This document shows positions 43,970-56,748 of a DNA stretch of 64,000 nucleotides, in pieces. The translations under genes were made by a program, and so were the position numbers. Position 1 is the stretch's first letter, and each line of letters opens with the position of its first letter. The notes beneath the pieces are model-generated. The model had not been told where the DNA came from. It did not search any database and saw only the letters and a list, made by a program, of their open reading frames with translations. The stretch comes from Turnera subulata (Eukaryota; Streptophyta; Magnoliopsida; Malpighiales; Passifloraceae), in the NCBI GenBank assembly GCA_028386065.3, contig JAKUCV010003124.1, forward strand, positions 1-64,000, given 5' to 3'.

Positions 43970-46900
43970 TTAGAAAATCAAGTGAACACCATAGCAGGAA
44001 ACTTCGAGATCAAGAGTATTGTAAGTGAATACGCTTAGGACTGGTCCACGATTTGAAGAACTCTGAAGAGGATAATACCGTGTTGGTGCTATAAGGAAAT
44101 TGAGGGTGGATAACCTTGAACCAATAAGAAGCTCGAACAAGGAAGACCATACCACGGACAAACTAAGTAGCACCAAGGCCAGTTGGTTGTGTGGAGCCCC
44201 AGAAAGGGAGGACCACTGCACAAACCAACTCTCCATGGTAGCTGGAACAATCCAAACAACACCCCACCAACTGCACAGCCTCCGCCAAAAAGAAATAGCT
44301 AAACGGCAATGGAGGAAAAGGTGAGGAATGTCCTCCAGTGTTCTGCCGCAGATGGCGCAGAATGAACCTACCAAAGTCACCATACCTCGAAGAAAAAGGG
44401 CTGCCCGAACTGCCAAACCCTCATGTAAAATCATCCAAAGAAACGCCTCCACCTTTGGTGGTGCAATATTGCGCCAGACGAGTGGACGTCTGGGAGTAAA
44501 AGTGAGCCCTTTACAGAGGAAAGAATAACCTGTTCGTGTAGTGTACACCCCAGAATCATCACCCGACCATAACCAGCCATCCTCACGATCAGGAACGAGC
44601 GTTACCTCATCTATAGCAGCCTAAATCGCCATGCAATTAGCCTCCTCCCACTGATAAAGGTCCCGCCGCCACCAGTTATGATCACCCGCCAAAACCAAGC
44701 GAGAAGAGTGCATGGTAGCCAAAGAAACCTCCGGGTCCGTGCACAACCAGAGCAAACGAGGGAACTGGTCCCGGAGACAGCCAAAAGTCGACCATGAGTC
44801 TGCCCAAAGGCTGATGCGAGTACCACAACCAACTCGCAAAGTCAATCCATCCCCCAAAAGAGAGCCATCTCTCCCAGTTACTAGGCAACTTTGGAGAATA
44901 TTCGACCAAACAAGCGAGAGCGAAGACAAATTGAAAGAAGGAGTGAGGGAGGAGGACGGGAGCACATACTTCGCAATAATCAAACGATGCCACAGCCATT
45001 CCACATGCGTATGGAACCTCCAAAACCACTTAAAAAGTAAGCTGTCATTCTTGAAAACCAAGTCATGCACGCCTAGACCCCCTTTAGACTTAGGGAGGGC
45101 AATCTTGGACCAAGATACAAAGCATAGTTGTCTGTTCCCCGATGCCCCACCCCAAAGAAATGACCGTTGGATTTGTACAAGAGAACGGGCCACTTTTTTA
45201 GGAATTCTGAACATGGAGAGGAAGTAGAGGGGTATAGAAGCCAGGACAGCTTTGATGATCACAAGACGACCCGCTAGGGACAGGAATCTCCCTTTCCAGG
45301 ATTGTAGCCGAGTCTTAAACTTCTGCACAACGGGTTGCCAATGTTTACTTAGCCTTATATTAGCTCCCAGCGGGACGCCCAGGTAAGTGAAAGGAAGCTT
45401 TTTCGGCTTACAGAAGAGAGCATCTACAAAAAGATCAGTCTCCGGTAGAGTAATATGGACACCGGCCAAGCCACTCTTGTGATAATTAATACTCAAACCT
45501 GAAAGAAGCTCAAAACAACGTAAAACAGGCTTTAAGTTAAGCAAGGATGTTATATCCGTCGGTGTGAAAAAAATTGTATCATCAGCAAACTGAAGGAGAG
45601 ACAAAGACAGCCCATGAATAGAAAGTGGTACAACCTAGCCTTGAGAGACAGCTTGGTTAATGCAAGAGGTGGGTCCCTCAACTGCTAAAAGGAACAGAAA
45701 AGGAGAAAGAGGATCACCCTGCTTAAGACCTTTGCGCATAATGAACTGAGGGGAAGGAGAGCCATTCACCAAAACCGATAGGGACGAGGATTCTAGACAA
45801 AAACGAATCCAGGAGCACCACTTATGGTCAAACCCCATACGTTGCATCACATCAAATAAATAGGGCTATGACACCAAGTCGTAAGCCTTCCTAAAGTCAT
45901 TCTTCCAGAGAATAGCTTTCTGAGAAGATCTCTTTAAGGAGTGAACCACCTCAGAAGCAACCATAAAACAATCAAGGATGTTTCTACCCGCAATCAAGGC
46001 GGATTGTGTTTCACTGACAAGGGTTGGCATAATAGGGATAATGCGAGCAGCCAGGATCTTAGAGAGTATCTTATACACTCCATGAATAAGAGTGATCGGT
46101 CGGAAATCATCAAACCCCTGGGCCTCCGGCTTCTTCGCAACAAGAGTTATGTAAGAACAAGCTATACCTTTTGGTAGGATACCGGAAGAAAAGAAAGATT
46201 GCATGAGAGCAAAAAGGTCATGCTTAATCAGGTCCCAACACTTTTTATAGAAAGAAAAGTTGTAACCATCCGGACCAGGGGCTTTGGAGCTATCACAAGC
46301 CACACAGCTTCTTTAACCTCATCAATAGTCACTGGCCTTTCCAAGTTTTTTGCAACCTCCTGAGAGAAAGAATTAAAAGGCAAGCTGCCTAGTTTGGGCC
46401 TGTGAGCACATGGTTCATCATATAAAGATGAGAAAAATCTGGATGCTTCCTCCTTAATAGAAGTGGGGTCAGTGACTACATCACCATCAATAGTAACGGA
46501 ATGTATGCCATTTTTCCTCCCTTTGTGGCATGCCGTGACGTGGTAAAACCGCGTATTACGGTCCCCCAGCTTGCTCCAATTTAACCGAGCTTTTTGCCGC
46601 CATAAAATACTAGCTTGCTTCGATTTCAGGTGCAAGGAGGACCGGAGTGATGCCAAGTCTAGCCTCTCCTCTGTAGAAAGCTCCCTCACCTCAGCCTATA
46701 AATCAAATTCTTCCACTTGTGCCTATAGTGACTTCACTTCAGTCGTGACATTCCTAAAGTATGATTTATTCCAATGCAATAGGAGCACCCGCAAACGACC
46801 CAGTTTCTTAAGAAAGCAAAAATACCCGAAAAAACCAACTCCAAAGACTGCCACATGGTACTAACCACCTCCATGAAACCCAGGTATTCCCACCAGTAGT

Positions 46901-47631
46901 CTTGAAAATGAAAAGGCTTGAAGCCCCAATTAGCTTGCTCTTGTGATAAGATAAGTGGCCAATGATCAGACCCACCCCGATTATCAGTCTTGAGGGAGAG
47001 TGAAGGGAGCAAGATATTCCACTCGGGTTCTGCCATTGCCTTATCAATTTTGTTGGCCGAGGAAGAGTTGGACCATGTAAACCGACGTCTCTCAAGAAAA
47101 AACTCCTTCAAGTTTAAGGTTGTCATCAAGTTCCTCAGGGCACCGGCACCTCTACCATATACGCTCCACTTTTGCGTTCATGAGGGTAGAGGGTCTCATT
47201 GCAGTCACCGATCAAAAGCCACGGTGATGGGAAGGCCATCTTCAAAGAAATCAGCTCATCCTAGAAAAGTAGTCGTTCATCTGAATCCACAAGGGCATAG
47301 ATACAACAAATAGAGACTACCACATCAGAGCCAACAAAGGAACCTTCAATGATAATATATCGCGAGGCAGAGGATCCCCTAGAACAAACAAAGCTTGCTA
47401 CATCCCACACAAACAACATGCCACCCAAAAGCCCTACTGAGTCCACTGCAATAAAATCAAGGGAGGGGGGGACCAAATTCTCCGACACCAATGCTCACTT
47501 AACCGTTGTAGTCGAGTCTCACACACAAAAAGAAAAGAAGCTTGATAAGTTCTTAGTAAGGATCGAGCATGTTGGTGTTTTGCTGTCGCCGAGAACCCTC
47601 TTGAATTTCAAGATATAATGCTAAACACTAG
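43970..47631 (-). pseudogene. LINE ORF2: endonuclease-reverse transcriptase
   Basis: Endonuclease: the opening motif IS(W)NSRG has its W codon changed to TGA (47608-47610); later motifs LLGGMLFVWD, RRRFTWSN, KIDKAM and SDHWPL follow. Reverse transcriptase: DSSKAPGPDGYNFSFYKKCW (about 46290), FRPITLIHGVYKILSKILA, GLKQGDPLSPFLFLL and the catalytic FADD (about 45577-45590). C-terminal zf-RVT segment: PRRPLVWRNIAPPKVEAFLW and CAIC...HLFLHC (about 44310-44480). Several frame changes (near 46740, 46290, 45620, 44600) and stops split it. Its role in intact relatives is target-primed reverse transcription in the nucleus. Confidence 0.9.
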
Positions 47632-49743
47632 GACGAGATAAACTCCAACTCTGTACCTCTTTTTCTATCATGGCAACGGTAAAATTATTCACGGAGCTCG
47701 GGTCTGTTGAGTTATCCCACCCGAGAGCTTCCCCCATTCTTATGGTTGCATCGGCTTCCTGTTCTGTAGTCTTCAATGGGGTAGATTCAGAGTCTGACGA
47801 AGAGTCACTCCAGCTTAAAGTATCCCTCTAAGGCATGGCCTTTGGTTTCTTCCTTACCGTCACATGCTTATGTTGGATTGCCACTGCAAGGGCCTGCTCC
47901 TAGGTCTCAGTGTCTGCCAGTGAGGAACAAGGAGACGTAGCAAAAAGGGAGTTCGAGGAATCGGTAACGGTCTTGGAAGAATCAGAAAGAGTCTTAGAGG
48001 AGTCTGTCACAGACTTGGTACCCGAAATACTCAGTGGGCTATTGGGCACTTGTTTTGGTGCCACAATGGTTTTGGGACTATCTGGGCCAGTGTTCTCGCT
48101 ATCAGTGTATGTAATGAGTGGGTCAAAAGGAATTGGGGTTGTAATGGGCCTTGACAGTCCAAGTGACAAAAGTGAAGAGGAAGGGCCCCTGAGTTCTTGA
48201 TCCGGCAAGGAAAGTTGACCTGACCACACTAACTCCCTACCATAACCACTGTGATTTGAAAGAGAGGATTGGCGTTGATCATATGAGTGATTCGCGCCAT
48301 CAACATTAAACATGTCCCATACGTTTCCTTTTGCAGAGCAATTTTGAATAACCTGTATTAAACCAAAAGGATCTTGTGATTCCGCCGCCGAATATATCAC
48401 CAATTCCGCGTGATCATCCGTAAATCCTCGGTTAGTTGGCGATCCCCCTGACCGTCAATGCGGGGATTTTTGGCTTTCTGGTGGTTGTTCCGACGGAGTA
48501 GGGATTGAAGGGAGCACCCTTCTAAGAGAGCTAACTGAATCAGACTTGAAGTCACAGCATGTAGGAGTTTCCATGAGGGGAATCTCGTAGGACTGTCCTG
48601 CGACACTAACCGTAACAGACTTATTAATGGGGTTCTTTAAATCTGTCATCACCTGGAGTGCTGCAACTTCCAATCTACTACGATTCTCCGTTTCCTCGGC
48701 CAAAGCAAGGAGGGTTCCCACAACGTGGCCACCAACAAGAAAAATTCCCTACACCAGGCATGTAAGGGAACGCCCCTAGCAGTCACCCAACAGCAACGAT
48801 TAAGAGCACCCAGTCCCTGGTTCCAGGTTTCTAGAGACTGAAAGCACTCTTGTACCCAAAACAAACCCCAGCGGCAGAACTGCACCATATTGGTTGTACT
48901 GTCAAAACAAACGAGAATCGAGTCTCCTCCCACCTGAATCGCAGTTACCTCCATCACCCTATGCTCCGTGAAAGGCCTCTTAACAGACTGACAGTCTTGC
49001 GGTATCCTCAGAATCCCAAAAGCACAACGTGATAACCAAGATTCAATTTCAGGAGTAGGGTTAAAAGTAATACCTGGTATTGTTTGGTGAGGTGTGGGAT
49101 GGATAGAAGGTGGGCCAGTCCCTTCAATGACGTTAGCAAAAGATCGCCCTGGTACCACCTAGGAGCCAGGTTGTGGTCGTGGTTTCTGGATAGACTTAGG
49201 TTTCAGGACTCTATCTCTCGCCAAGTTGGCCCTAAGGGAACCCGCTGGAACCTGGTACCGATTCAAATCAGCGATGATCCTCTGTAAATCCCCACCACTG
49301 CGGAATCAGACAATGCCAAATTTCATTCCTCGCTTGGTAGTTTTGGAGGGTATAAAGACATCCACAACTTCAGCAAGGCGCGATAGGTGCTGATAGGTTT
49401 GAATCGCCGTCCATGCTGAAGGGAGATTCTCGACGTACAGGTTTGTAACCTGTATATTATCGATAGCCTGCTGAACTTGTTGGCGGCTCCACTTGGAGAA
49501 GGAGGAGTGGGTTGGTTGTGTAGGATTAGTGGGGGGCTGGGATGGGGGTTGTGTAGCAGTGGGTAGGTAGGTGTACAGGTGGGTTGAAGGGTTATGGCGA
49601 TTTGGGTGGGTATATGGTGGAGGTGAGGTTGAAGATGATGGAAAGCCTGGGGACATAGGGTTGGTCATCGGTTGTTTCCCCGTCACCCTCTCGTGCATCG
49701 CCTCGGCCGGTCTTAGGCCGGGTGACATAGAGGTTGAGTGCAT
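47621..49743 (-). pseudogene. LINE ORF1 with RRM and DUF4283-like domain
   Basis: ATG at 49743 starts MHSTSMSPGLRPAEA, followed by a Pro/Thr-rich region and an RRM-like segment (VTNLYVENLPSAWTAIQTY ... GMKFGIV; about 49470-49300). Then SFANVIEGTGPP and a domain like those in plant LINE/copia-type ORF1 (SRCAFGILRIPQD...GGDSILVCFDS...RGVPLHAWC). The C-terminal part is Ser/Thr-Asp-rich (48403-47900). Interruptions: TGA just after GMKFGIV (about 49303), TAG 49159-49161, a frameshift near 48720, TAG 47900. The product would bind LINE RNA. Confidence 0.8.
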
Positions 49744-49810
49744 CGGGAGAGAGGGGGGGGGGGTGTGATGGGGACGGGGGAGGGTGGGAGCCTTACTTCA
49801 CAGTATGCAA

Positions 49811-50253
49811 TTATTTGGAGACAATTTCTCGATCATTCTAGAAAGAAGATTTTAAGGAAGTGGGTAATACTGAATGTAGCCCCAAGCATGACAAAGCTAA
49901 GCTAAGGAAGAGAATTATTTGTATTTTATAATAAAGCTCCTCAGTGTGCAACTCTGGTTCTAGGCCTAGGTTTAGGTCCATTTCAAGCTAAAATAAGCGG
50001 TTGACCTAAGCTCAATTAATTCAGAAAATGACCCTTTGCATGGTTGTACCAAAGTTTTGTGAGGCACACAAATTAAATTACCCAAGAGGAATTCACGATA
50101 TTTGATCACGTTATCACAACCAAACATGTTAGTATAGATTAAAACATGTCTAGCTTTCGGCGAAAAAAGAAAAGAAGTAAAAAAGTAAAACTGTGTAGCA
50201 AACTGACATCATAGATTGTCATTGTCAGTAGGGCGAGCTCAGGCTTACAAGCC
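49811..50253. other. Unassigned stretch
   Basis: AT-rich sequence between the LINE and the second Mutator-like element; nothing recognised. Confidence 0.5.
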
Positions 50254-50262
50254 TAAAGAAAG

Positions 50263-53200
50263 GGTAAAAAGGCTTTTTATGTCTCTTCACATTTTCTATT
50301 TTCATCGTAGTTGTCTTTGTTCTTTGAAAATCATCATTATTGTCGCTCAACTCAGGTAAAACCGAGTGTTGTTGTCCAATTTACCTTTGGTAACTGGTTT
50401 TTTTCCTGCAATGGACATGTGGCATGTAAGGCCGCCGGTGGCTGATTTTTTTAATATTTTTCAATTTCAGATTTTATTTTCTCTTTACTCATGTGTAAGT
50501 AAAAAAAATGAAATTATTTCTTTTTCAATTTCAGATTTTATTTTCTCTTCTCTCCCATTCTCTCATCTTCTCTTATTCTCAATTAAAAATAATCCCCTAG
50601 CCGCCACACCTTGAACCGGTGTCGCCTACACCACACATTACCACCAGTCTTCTTTCCTCCCCTTTTGATTTCATTTTCTCAACGAGAGGTTTGAGCCTTT
50701 TTTGGCAAGCACAACCATGACTCTCGAGGTGAGGCGTCGACAGAGATGCCCATCAGTGAGGAGCATGGCGGACGACTATAAAGCCTATGCGTTGATGGTT
50801 GTTCTGCAGAGAGCGATGCCACGGGTGGAAAGCCTGAACTGATGCACCCTTACGGCAGGTTCGATTTTGGGTGAGCAAAACGCGTCGAGCCTAAGTGACA
50901 GGCGATTCCAACGGGCCTGAGGGACGTCTTCATTGGCAGTGTTTGGTTCGATTCCCGGTGAGGAATCCAAACACCAACGAGTTACAAATGGGCTTGCACA
51001 AATCCGTTTCCAGGGGGGTTCGGGTCGAGCTTCGACGAGTTAGTCAACAGGTAAGGATCTGATTGTTTCCTTACTGTTTACCATTAAGCTTTAGCCTTTG
51101 ATTTATTGGATCTTCTTTTTATATATAAACTAGGTTGAATCGATTAGGGATATATGTTGTCTGGGTATGCTGGGTCCTGGGTTGCTATGATGAAGCACCC
51201 CGACCCGTATTTACCATACACAGTAAACACGTGCCGGAACTGTAACGACCCAACCAAACAAAGCCCAGCATACAATGTATACATCAGTAACTCTGGCTCA
51301 ACAGCCCAAAATATAAACATCAATAACGTCGCAACCGGCCCAAGGCCCAACAATAACAATAAATAGCACAGCGGAAGACTTAATAACTCACAAAGACACT
51401 GTATGCGACACTGATGCAAACTATGGATCCGAGTCCTGTCCGAGGGATAATGCCGCAACCTGTCTGGAATGCATCAAACCTGAACCACAAATAACTCAAC
51501 CTACGGGATGAAAGCCCGCAGGTGAGGGGTGAGTCCGAAGTGCCCACCAACCATGGATAGACGATCAATATGCAACACTATAAGTTACTCAAGGTCGAAA
51601 CAGTCATATCAGCCAAATATATACCAATCCAAAATACTCGACCCAAAATTGATCCAAGACCAAAAAGACTTAACAAAAACCAATTTCCAATTTTATCTTT
51701 CCGGGCCCCGTCACGGATAAGCTAGGGGTCAGACCTGGTTCTCAACATATTTCGGGTGCCAGATCAAATCCAAGAGAGCCCAGGGATCGACATCCCAAAA
51801 ATAAGAACCCAGGGATAGACATCCCAAATATAATCACGGGATAGACATCCCAAGCATAGACATGCTTATCACAAGTAACCCAGATCATGGCCACCACAAA
51901 ACAGTCTTAAACCATCGATTCGTACCACTACTTACCACGTGACTATTATATTATCATTATCCAAATCCAAATCTCAGGGATCAACATTCCTAGCCAAAAT
52001 ACCGGGATAGACATCCCAATCCAAAACCAAGGATCGACATCCTTTTCACAATTTATTATTTAATCCATTATACTTTATACCAAAAAGACACAGTGATAAA
52101 TATCCAAAAACTCAACGTACGGGGATAAACATCCCAAAACCAAATCATGGAGATAAACGTCCCAAAATCAATCACAACACTGGATAAACATCCCGAATCA
52201 AACCACAACAAATGCAACAATTAACAGTGCAACAATCATCACACACAACAACCGAGTAATACAGGCACATATTGAAGGAAATCCATCCTCTTTAGCCGAT
52301 TACTCAACTCTGAAGATAATGTCCGGTCCCAAGCCGGCTCCTCGGGAAACTGCCCGATATCAAAACCTATACAACAAAACAACATGCTCACATAAATGCA
52401 CATAATCGGTATGCTATGATGCCAATACTGCGAAATAAACCTGTCCCGGTTCATATCCTTTATTATCATCTTTTACCGAAAATATTATACCGTACGTATA
52501 TCCGAATATAATTTCAGTACCATACTTTAATTAAAACTCTCCTTTAAATATTTTTTTTATAGAATAATTATACAATATATATTATTTTCTTAGAATTTTA
52601 GCTACCATAAAATAATTTTTTTCAAATGTAATGATAACGTATATATATTTTCCAAAATAATTTTCATAAAGATAATTATTACTATAACATGTATATTCTT
52701 CCAAATAACTTCCATATCGTAGCTTTTCCGGAAAAATAAACTTATATACATATATCTAGAGATTATAAATGTATATCCAAGGTATTATTATTTTTGTGTT
52801 AACTCCTCAAAATAATATAACAAAGTAATTATTTTATTTCCTGAGAATATATTTTGTAATACATTTTATTATTTTTCCAGAAAATATAATTTATAAGCCA
52901 TATATATATTTTTTTCCCAGATATATATATATATTTTTTGTTATTATTATTAACGGACTGGGCCAAGCTATATTTATTCATTAGGCCATGTCTAAACCCA
53001 TGACTTACTGTAGCTAGGCCAGGATGCTAAGGCCCAGACCGAGGCAACAGGCCCACTCCCGAGCCCATGCTAAGGACCGACCCAGGAACCAACCAGCCCA
53101 GCTGGTCCACCCTTCTACCTAGTCCACTCGGTCGAGACTCACCGGCCATGAGGTTGGAGACGACGGTAGCGGTGCAGGACCACAGCGTCTACATAGCTTG

Positions 53201-54366
53201 GGACGGAAGCGCGGCCCTCTGATGGTCGTTGGAGAGGGCGGCAACGTGTGTAGACGCGAGCTGTTGGCACGAACCGTTGGCAGCGTGACTCGGTCGTGCT
53301 TGGCTCGTCTTGGCGTTGCAGCGGTGGCGACTGGAGAGGAGCTGGTACTGCGTGCGGCGGAAGAGGATGAAGGAAGGAGGGAGGAGATGGGGCAACGTCG
53401 ACGGCGGCTGCGGTGCAGGTGGCTGATGGTGATGTCGGTGGAGGAGGTGGCTCGGGTGGATCGGGTGCGTGGGTGGGCTTGTGTTTGTTTGTTTTTTTTT
53501 TTTTTTGCAGGGGAAGAGGAAGCAGAATTGGTTGGTGTTTGCAGGCAAAAAAAGAGAATTGGGTGTGAGCTTTGTAGGGAAAAGAACGAAGGTGATAGTG
53601 TACTCGGTAGGTAGGAGAAACAAGGAAAGGAGCACAGGTGATATCACAGGTATCACAGGAGGCAAGCACGGGCGACACAGAATCAAGGCGACGCAGCCCT
53701 CAATTATGCAGGTAAGTCGTGTACCGTCCGGACCAGAAAATAACTGATACCCCCTTAGTTATTTTTCGGTGTGATTTTTCTGAGGATTCCGGGACCCGAA
53801 AAATACCAACTTGGGTCCGAAAAATCCACGGAAAAATCACAAGCGCGGAAAAGGTATCGGTTTCGAAAAACGATGCTCGATTTACCTTGAATTAATTACC
53901 CAAGATTAAATTCAAAGATAAATCACTGTAAATAGACTTTTACAGTCACGGTAAAAATCTAAATTTTTACCCGGGCAGTTACATATGAGATCCCGATTGA
54001 CTTTCCGGTAGTCTTTTCATCATTACTCCCTCCCTTCGTTTTCTCTTCATTATTTTGGAGGAAGATCTTGAGGTAAACACACATGAATTATATATGCATA
54101 TCTTTTTTTTTCTTTAATTGATTTTACTGTTCCACATTAGGAAGAATCATTCATTGGTCTCTCAATGTTTACCGCTCATCATTAGCGATTCAGTTAAAGA
54201 GCATAATTTCTTTCTTTTCAGGTGATACTGAGACATGTTTTAAAGCCAACCAATCTCCACCTCGCTTATCAATGTTATTTTTGTTTCAATGAAGTTTTTC
54301 AAAGAACAGAGACAACATCAAAAATAAAAAAGTGAAGGGACAAAAAAAGACAAAGCCCTTTTTACC
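50263..54366. mobile_element. Mutator-like element split by solo LTR
   Basis: Terminal inverted repeats: left GGTAAAAAGGCTTTTTATG and right (other strand) GGTAAAAAGGGCTTTGTC, extending over about 80 bp with CTTCAC and TGTTCTTTGAAAA shared. They are flanked by the 9-bp pair TAAAGAAAG (50254-50262) and TGAAGAAAG (54367-54375). Without the LTR the element is about 1.3 kb. The GC-richer interior (50600-51050) may be captured sequence; no transposase. TIRs resemble those of 2162-3934, so both belong to one family. Confidence 0.72.
51191..53983 (-). repeat. Gypsy solo LTR with target duplication
   Basis: 2793 bp from TGAAGCACCCCGACCCG to GGGCAGTTACA, related to the E and G3 LTRs. It has no internal region on either side and a perfect 5-bp duplication TATGA (51186-51190 and 53984-53988). 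It arose by LTR-LTR recombination after insertion into the Mutator-like element. It contains the inverted-repeat array (about 51783-52190, including AAGCATAGACATGCTT at 51852-51867) and the hairpin segment (about 51505-51550). Confidence 0.93.
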
Positions 54367-54375
54367 TGAAGAAAG

Positions 54376-55321
54376 CTTACAAACAGACATCTTGACATCC
54401 TAATTGACAATGACTGAAGACAAATTTGAGGGAAAATTTATTTTATGTAAAGACGGACAAATAGCGATACCTTTCTCTGTTTGTAAATCAATTGCATGTG
54501 ATAAAAATTATAATGACATCTCAATGGACATCATCATGTTCTAAGCAACAATTATGTCATAATGAGATCACAATCAAGTCTTTACGTACTTCGTCTATAC
54601 TTTCCGCACGATCAAGTCTTTACGTACTTTGTCTATACTTTCCGGCCGCACGATCAAAAAAAAATGCACTTCCCATTTATCTTCACCATCTACGGGCTAT
54701 CTTTTTATTAGACTCCATGATTTGGAATTTACCCAAAAAAATTTTAAAAAAAAGCTGTCATTCATTTCAGAAAGTGTTCCATAAACTAACTAATGAACCA
54801 TGCACAAGGAAATAGGAATGGCATTGGAAAATTGAGGTAATTGTTTTTATAAGTAGGACAAGTGAAATGCCACAAAATTTGGTTCTAGAATTTTATAGAG
54901 TGCTAGTGCTACGGATGTCGCCACAATGAATGTTGTTTGTATATATTTATATACCAATACAATACATGTGAATCGAGGCAAAAGAAAAAAAAATTGATTT
55001 ATTTTTCCTCTTTAAATTTTCTGACATGGTTTTTTTTATTACTATTATTTTTGGTTGGGTTGGTAAATGATAAATCAAATGTGTTAGATTTCCAATGAGG
55101 AGGAAGAGAGGGACAGGGGCAAAAGCAGTGGAGCAGTTGGTCACATCTGAAGGGGACCGCTAGGGCTGTAGTATTGGTTGTGGAGAGCGCTGCGCTGGGA
55201 TGGGGCACAACACAACCAACCAGATCTACGAGATTATAAAGCACGAGCCACCAATTAATATCCCTGCCTGCATTCTTCACCTAACTGTCCCTCTACGTAG
55301 TGCCTGCAGCGTTTTAGTAAC
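54376..55321. other. Unassigned stretch
   Basis: AT-rich; apart from the tandem duplication at 54573-54651 no gene or element end was recognised. The minus-strand frames at 54947-55280 lack recognisable domains. Confidence 0.45.
54573..54651 (+). repeat. Tandem duplication, 38-bp unit
   Basis: atcaagtctttacgtact, then a variable base, then gtctatactttccg, occurs twice in a row (54573 and 54611); the second copy has a 3-base insertion (ggc). Confidence 0.8.
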
Positions 55322-55337
55322 AATGTTCACTTTTCTA

Positions 55338-55546
55338 ACCATTGAGGTTAGTTCAAGTGGTAAGCGATTTGTTCCGCTTAAGTGAGGTCTCGGGTTCGAA
55401 TTCTCGTGTACGCAAAAAAATTTATTTAGGAGATTCACCCACTATTATTTAGGTCCGCCATCCGAGTCGGTTTGGATTTAAATGTCCTTAAAGGTGGACT
55501 GGCCCAGAACACCAGTGAAAAACTAAAAATAAAAAATAAAAAAAAT
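55338..55546 (+). mobile_element. tRNA-derived SINE with target duplication
   Basis: A-box-like (GGTTAGTTCAAGTGGTAAGC) and B-box-like (GGTCTCGGGTTCGAATTC) sequences with tRNA-like spacing form the head, followed by an unrelated body and an A-rich tail. It is flanked by the perfect 16-bp duplication AATGTTCACTTTTCTA (55322-55337 and 55547-55562). About 209 bp. No protein; it depends on LINE enzymes. Confidence 0.92.
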
Positions 55547-55643
55547 AATGTTCACTTTTCTACGGGAAGACCAAAATATAGATCTTGCGTTATAAAACCC
55601 TGAAGCACCACCTTTGCTGCCAAGCGTCATTCCTCCTGAAAAT

Positions 55644-55670
55644 NAACCCCCCCCCCCCCCCCCCCCCCCC
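55644..55670. other. Ambiguous base and C24 run
   Basis: The only N in the window (55644) is followed by 24 consecutive C (55647-55670) and then gcgc and an A run. This is a low-confidence sequence stretch or collapsed gap. Confidence 0.9.
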
Positions 55671-56369
55671 GCGCAAAAAAAAAATGACATAATGGTTCCC
55701 TACCATTTCAAATATGGTTAAGAAATTTCGTTTTGGGGAAAAGAAATAAAAAGGAAAATATGTGAAATAAATAGCAAAGCAATTGTAACCTTTGTGGTAA
55801 AGAAAAATAGACCATAGTATTAAACAAGCATTTCAATATGTCCTATATTAACTGAAAAATATTAAAATTCATGTATTAGCCGAGTTGCACTCATATTTAG
55901 ACTATAAAAAGGACAAACCCTATACGTTGGCTTATAGAGGTGAGCACGGATCAGTTTCCATTCCAAATAACAATTTTCTCAGGATTTTTCCCCTAAATAT
56001 CCAATCTATTTTAATTCTCGGACTCCATAATTTTTCGAATACTATAATCTTTGGAACGGATATCACGGATTTTCACATCTCTATGGATACATTGGCATTC
56101 GTATTTCGGAACGGATTTTGCGGATTTCCGAAGCGGATCTTGTTTAAACTATATTCAATCACAAGAAAAATACAAAAGTATAAGAAAATTCCTACCTAAT
56201 TGACTATACAAATAGCCAATATTCAATACTTGGTTTGTACATGACAATTTTATTTCTTATAACTTCTTGCTGGGTTTTATTAATCGCAACTACAAAACTA
56301 GATTTAAATACAAAATGGCGCCAAATAAAAAAAAAAACAAAGTGCGAACCAGTGTATCTGGAAACGTGT
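55671..56369. other. Unassigned stretch
   Basis: AT-rich; ttcggaacggatttt-type words recur around 56030-56140. No gene recognised. Confidence 0.4.
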
Positions 56370-56640
56370 GATGACCCAAGTCCCACATTAGAAGTGAGTG
56401 AGAGAGGTATTGGGTATGTATGGACCAAGTTGTTGGCTATCAAATAACCTCAAGCCTAAGCTTTTGGGCTACTTGGTTGGGCTTAAACGAGGTCTTGTGT
56501 TCGAGTCCGTATATAAGTAGAAAATCCTCATGGGGAGACTCACCCACCATATCCAGGTGTACGATTCCAGGTCAAATCTGGATTAGTCGAGGCAAAGCTT
56601 CAGATACCGGATGGGAAACCATTAAAAACAAAAAAAATAA
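56370..56640 (+). mobile_element. Probable SINE with B box
   Basis: Starts near gacccaagtcccacattaga, contains aagcttttgggctacttgg and a good B box (GTGTTCGAGTCC, 56498-56509), and ends in an A-rich tail (aaaaacaaaaaaaataata). A TRIM-like element sharing the gtcccacat start is an alternative. I could not identify a clear target duplication. Confidence 0.5.
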
Positions 56641-56748
56641 TAGGCTTATTTATTTGGTCAATATATTGTACCGAAGCATTGGGATGGTATAGGCGCTCTG
56701 TAAAATCTTTAATGTAACAAAATCCTACATGGAAAGGAAAGGGAGGGT

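Larger units (their letters stand above)
43874..49794 (-). mobile_element. L1-type LINE, near full length, decayed
   Basis: On the minus strand: 5' end near 49794, ORF1, ORF2 and a 12-base A tail (T run 43875-43886). It is flanked by a target duplication, TTCACATAGTATGCAA (43858-43873) and TTCACAGTATGCAA (49797-49810), differing by a 2-base indel. At 5.9 kb with a G-rich 5' end it is likely full length, unlike most genomic LINEs. Both ORFs contain stops and frameshifts, so it is inactive. Confidence 0.9.

Noticed and set aside
55338..55420. Functional tRNA gene
   Set aside because: A- and B-box-like sequences are present but no cloverleaf with paired acceptor ends; poly-A tail and target duplication identify a SINE.
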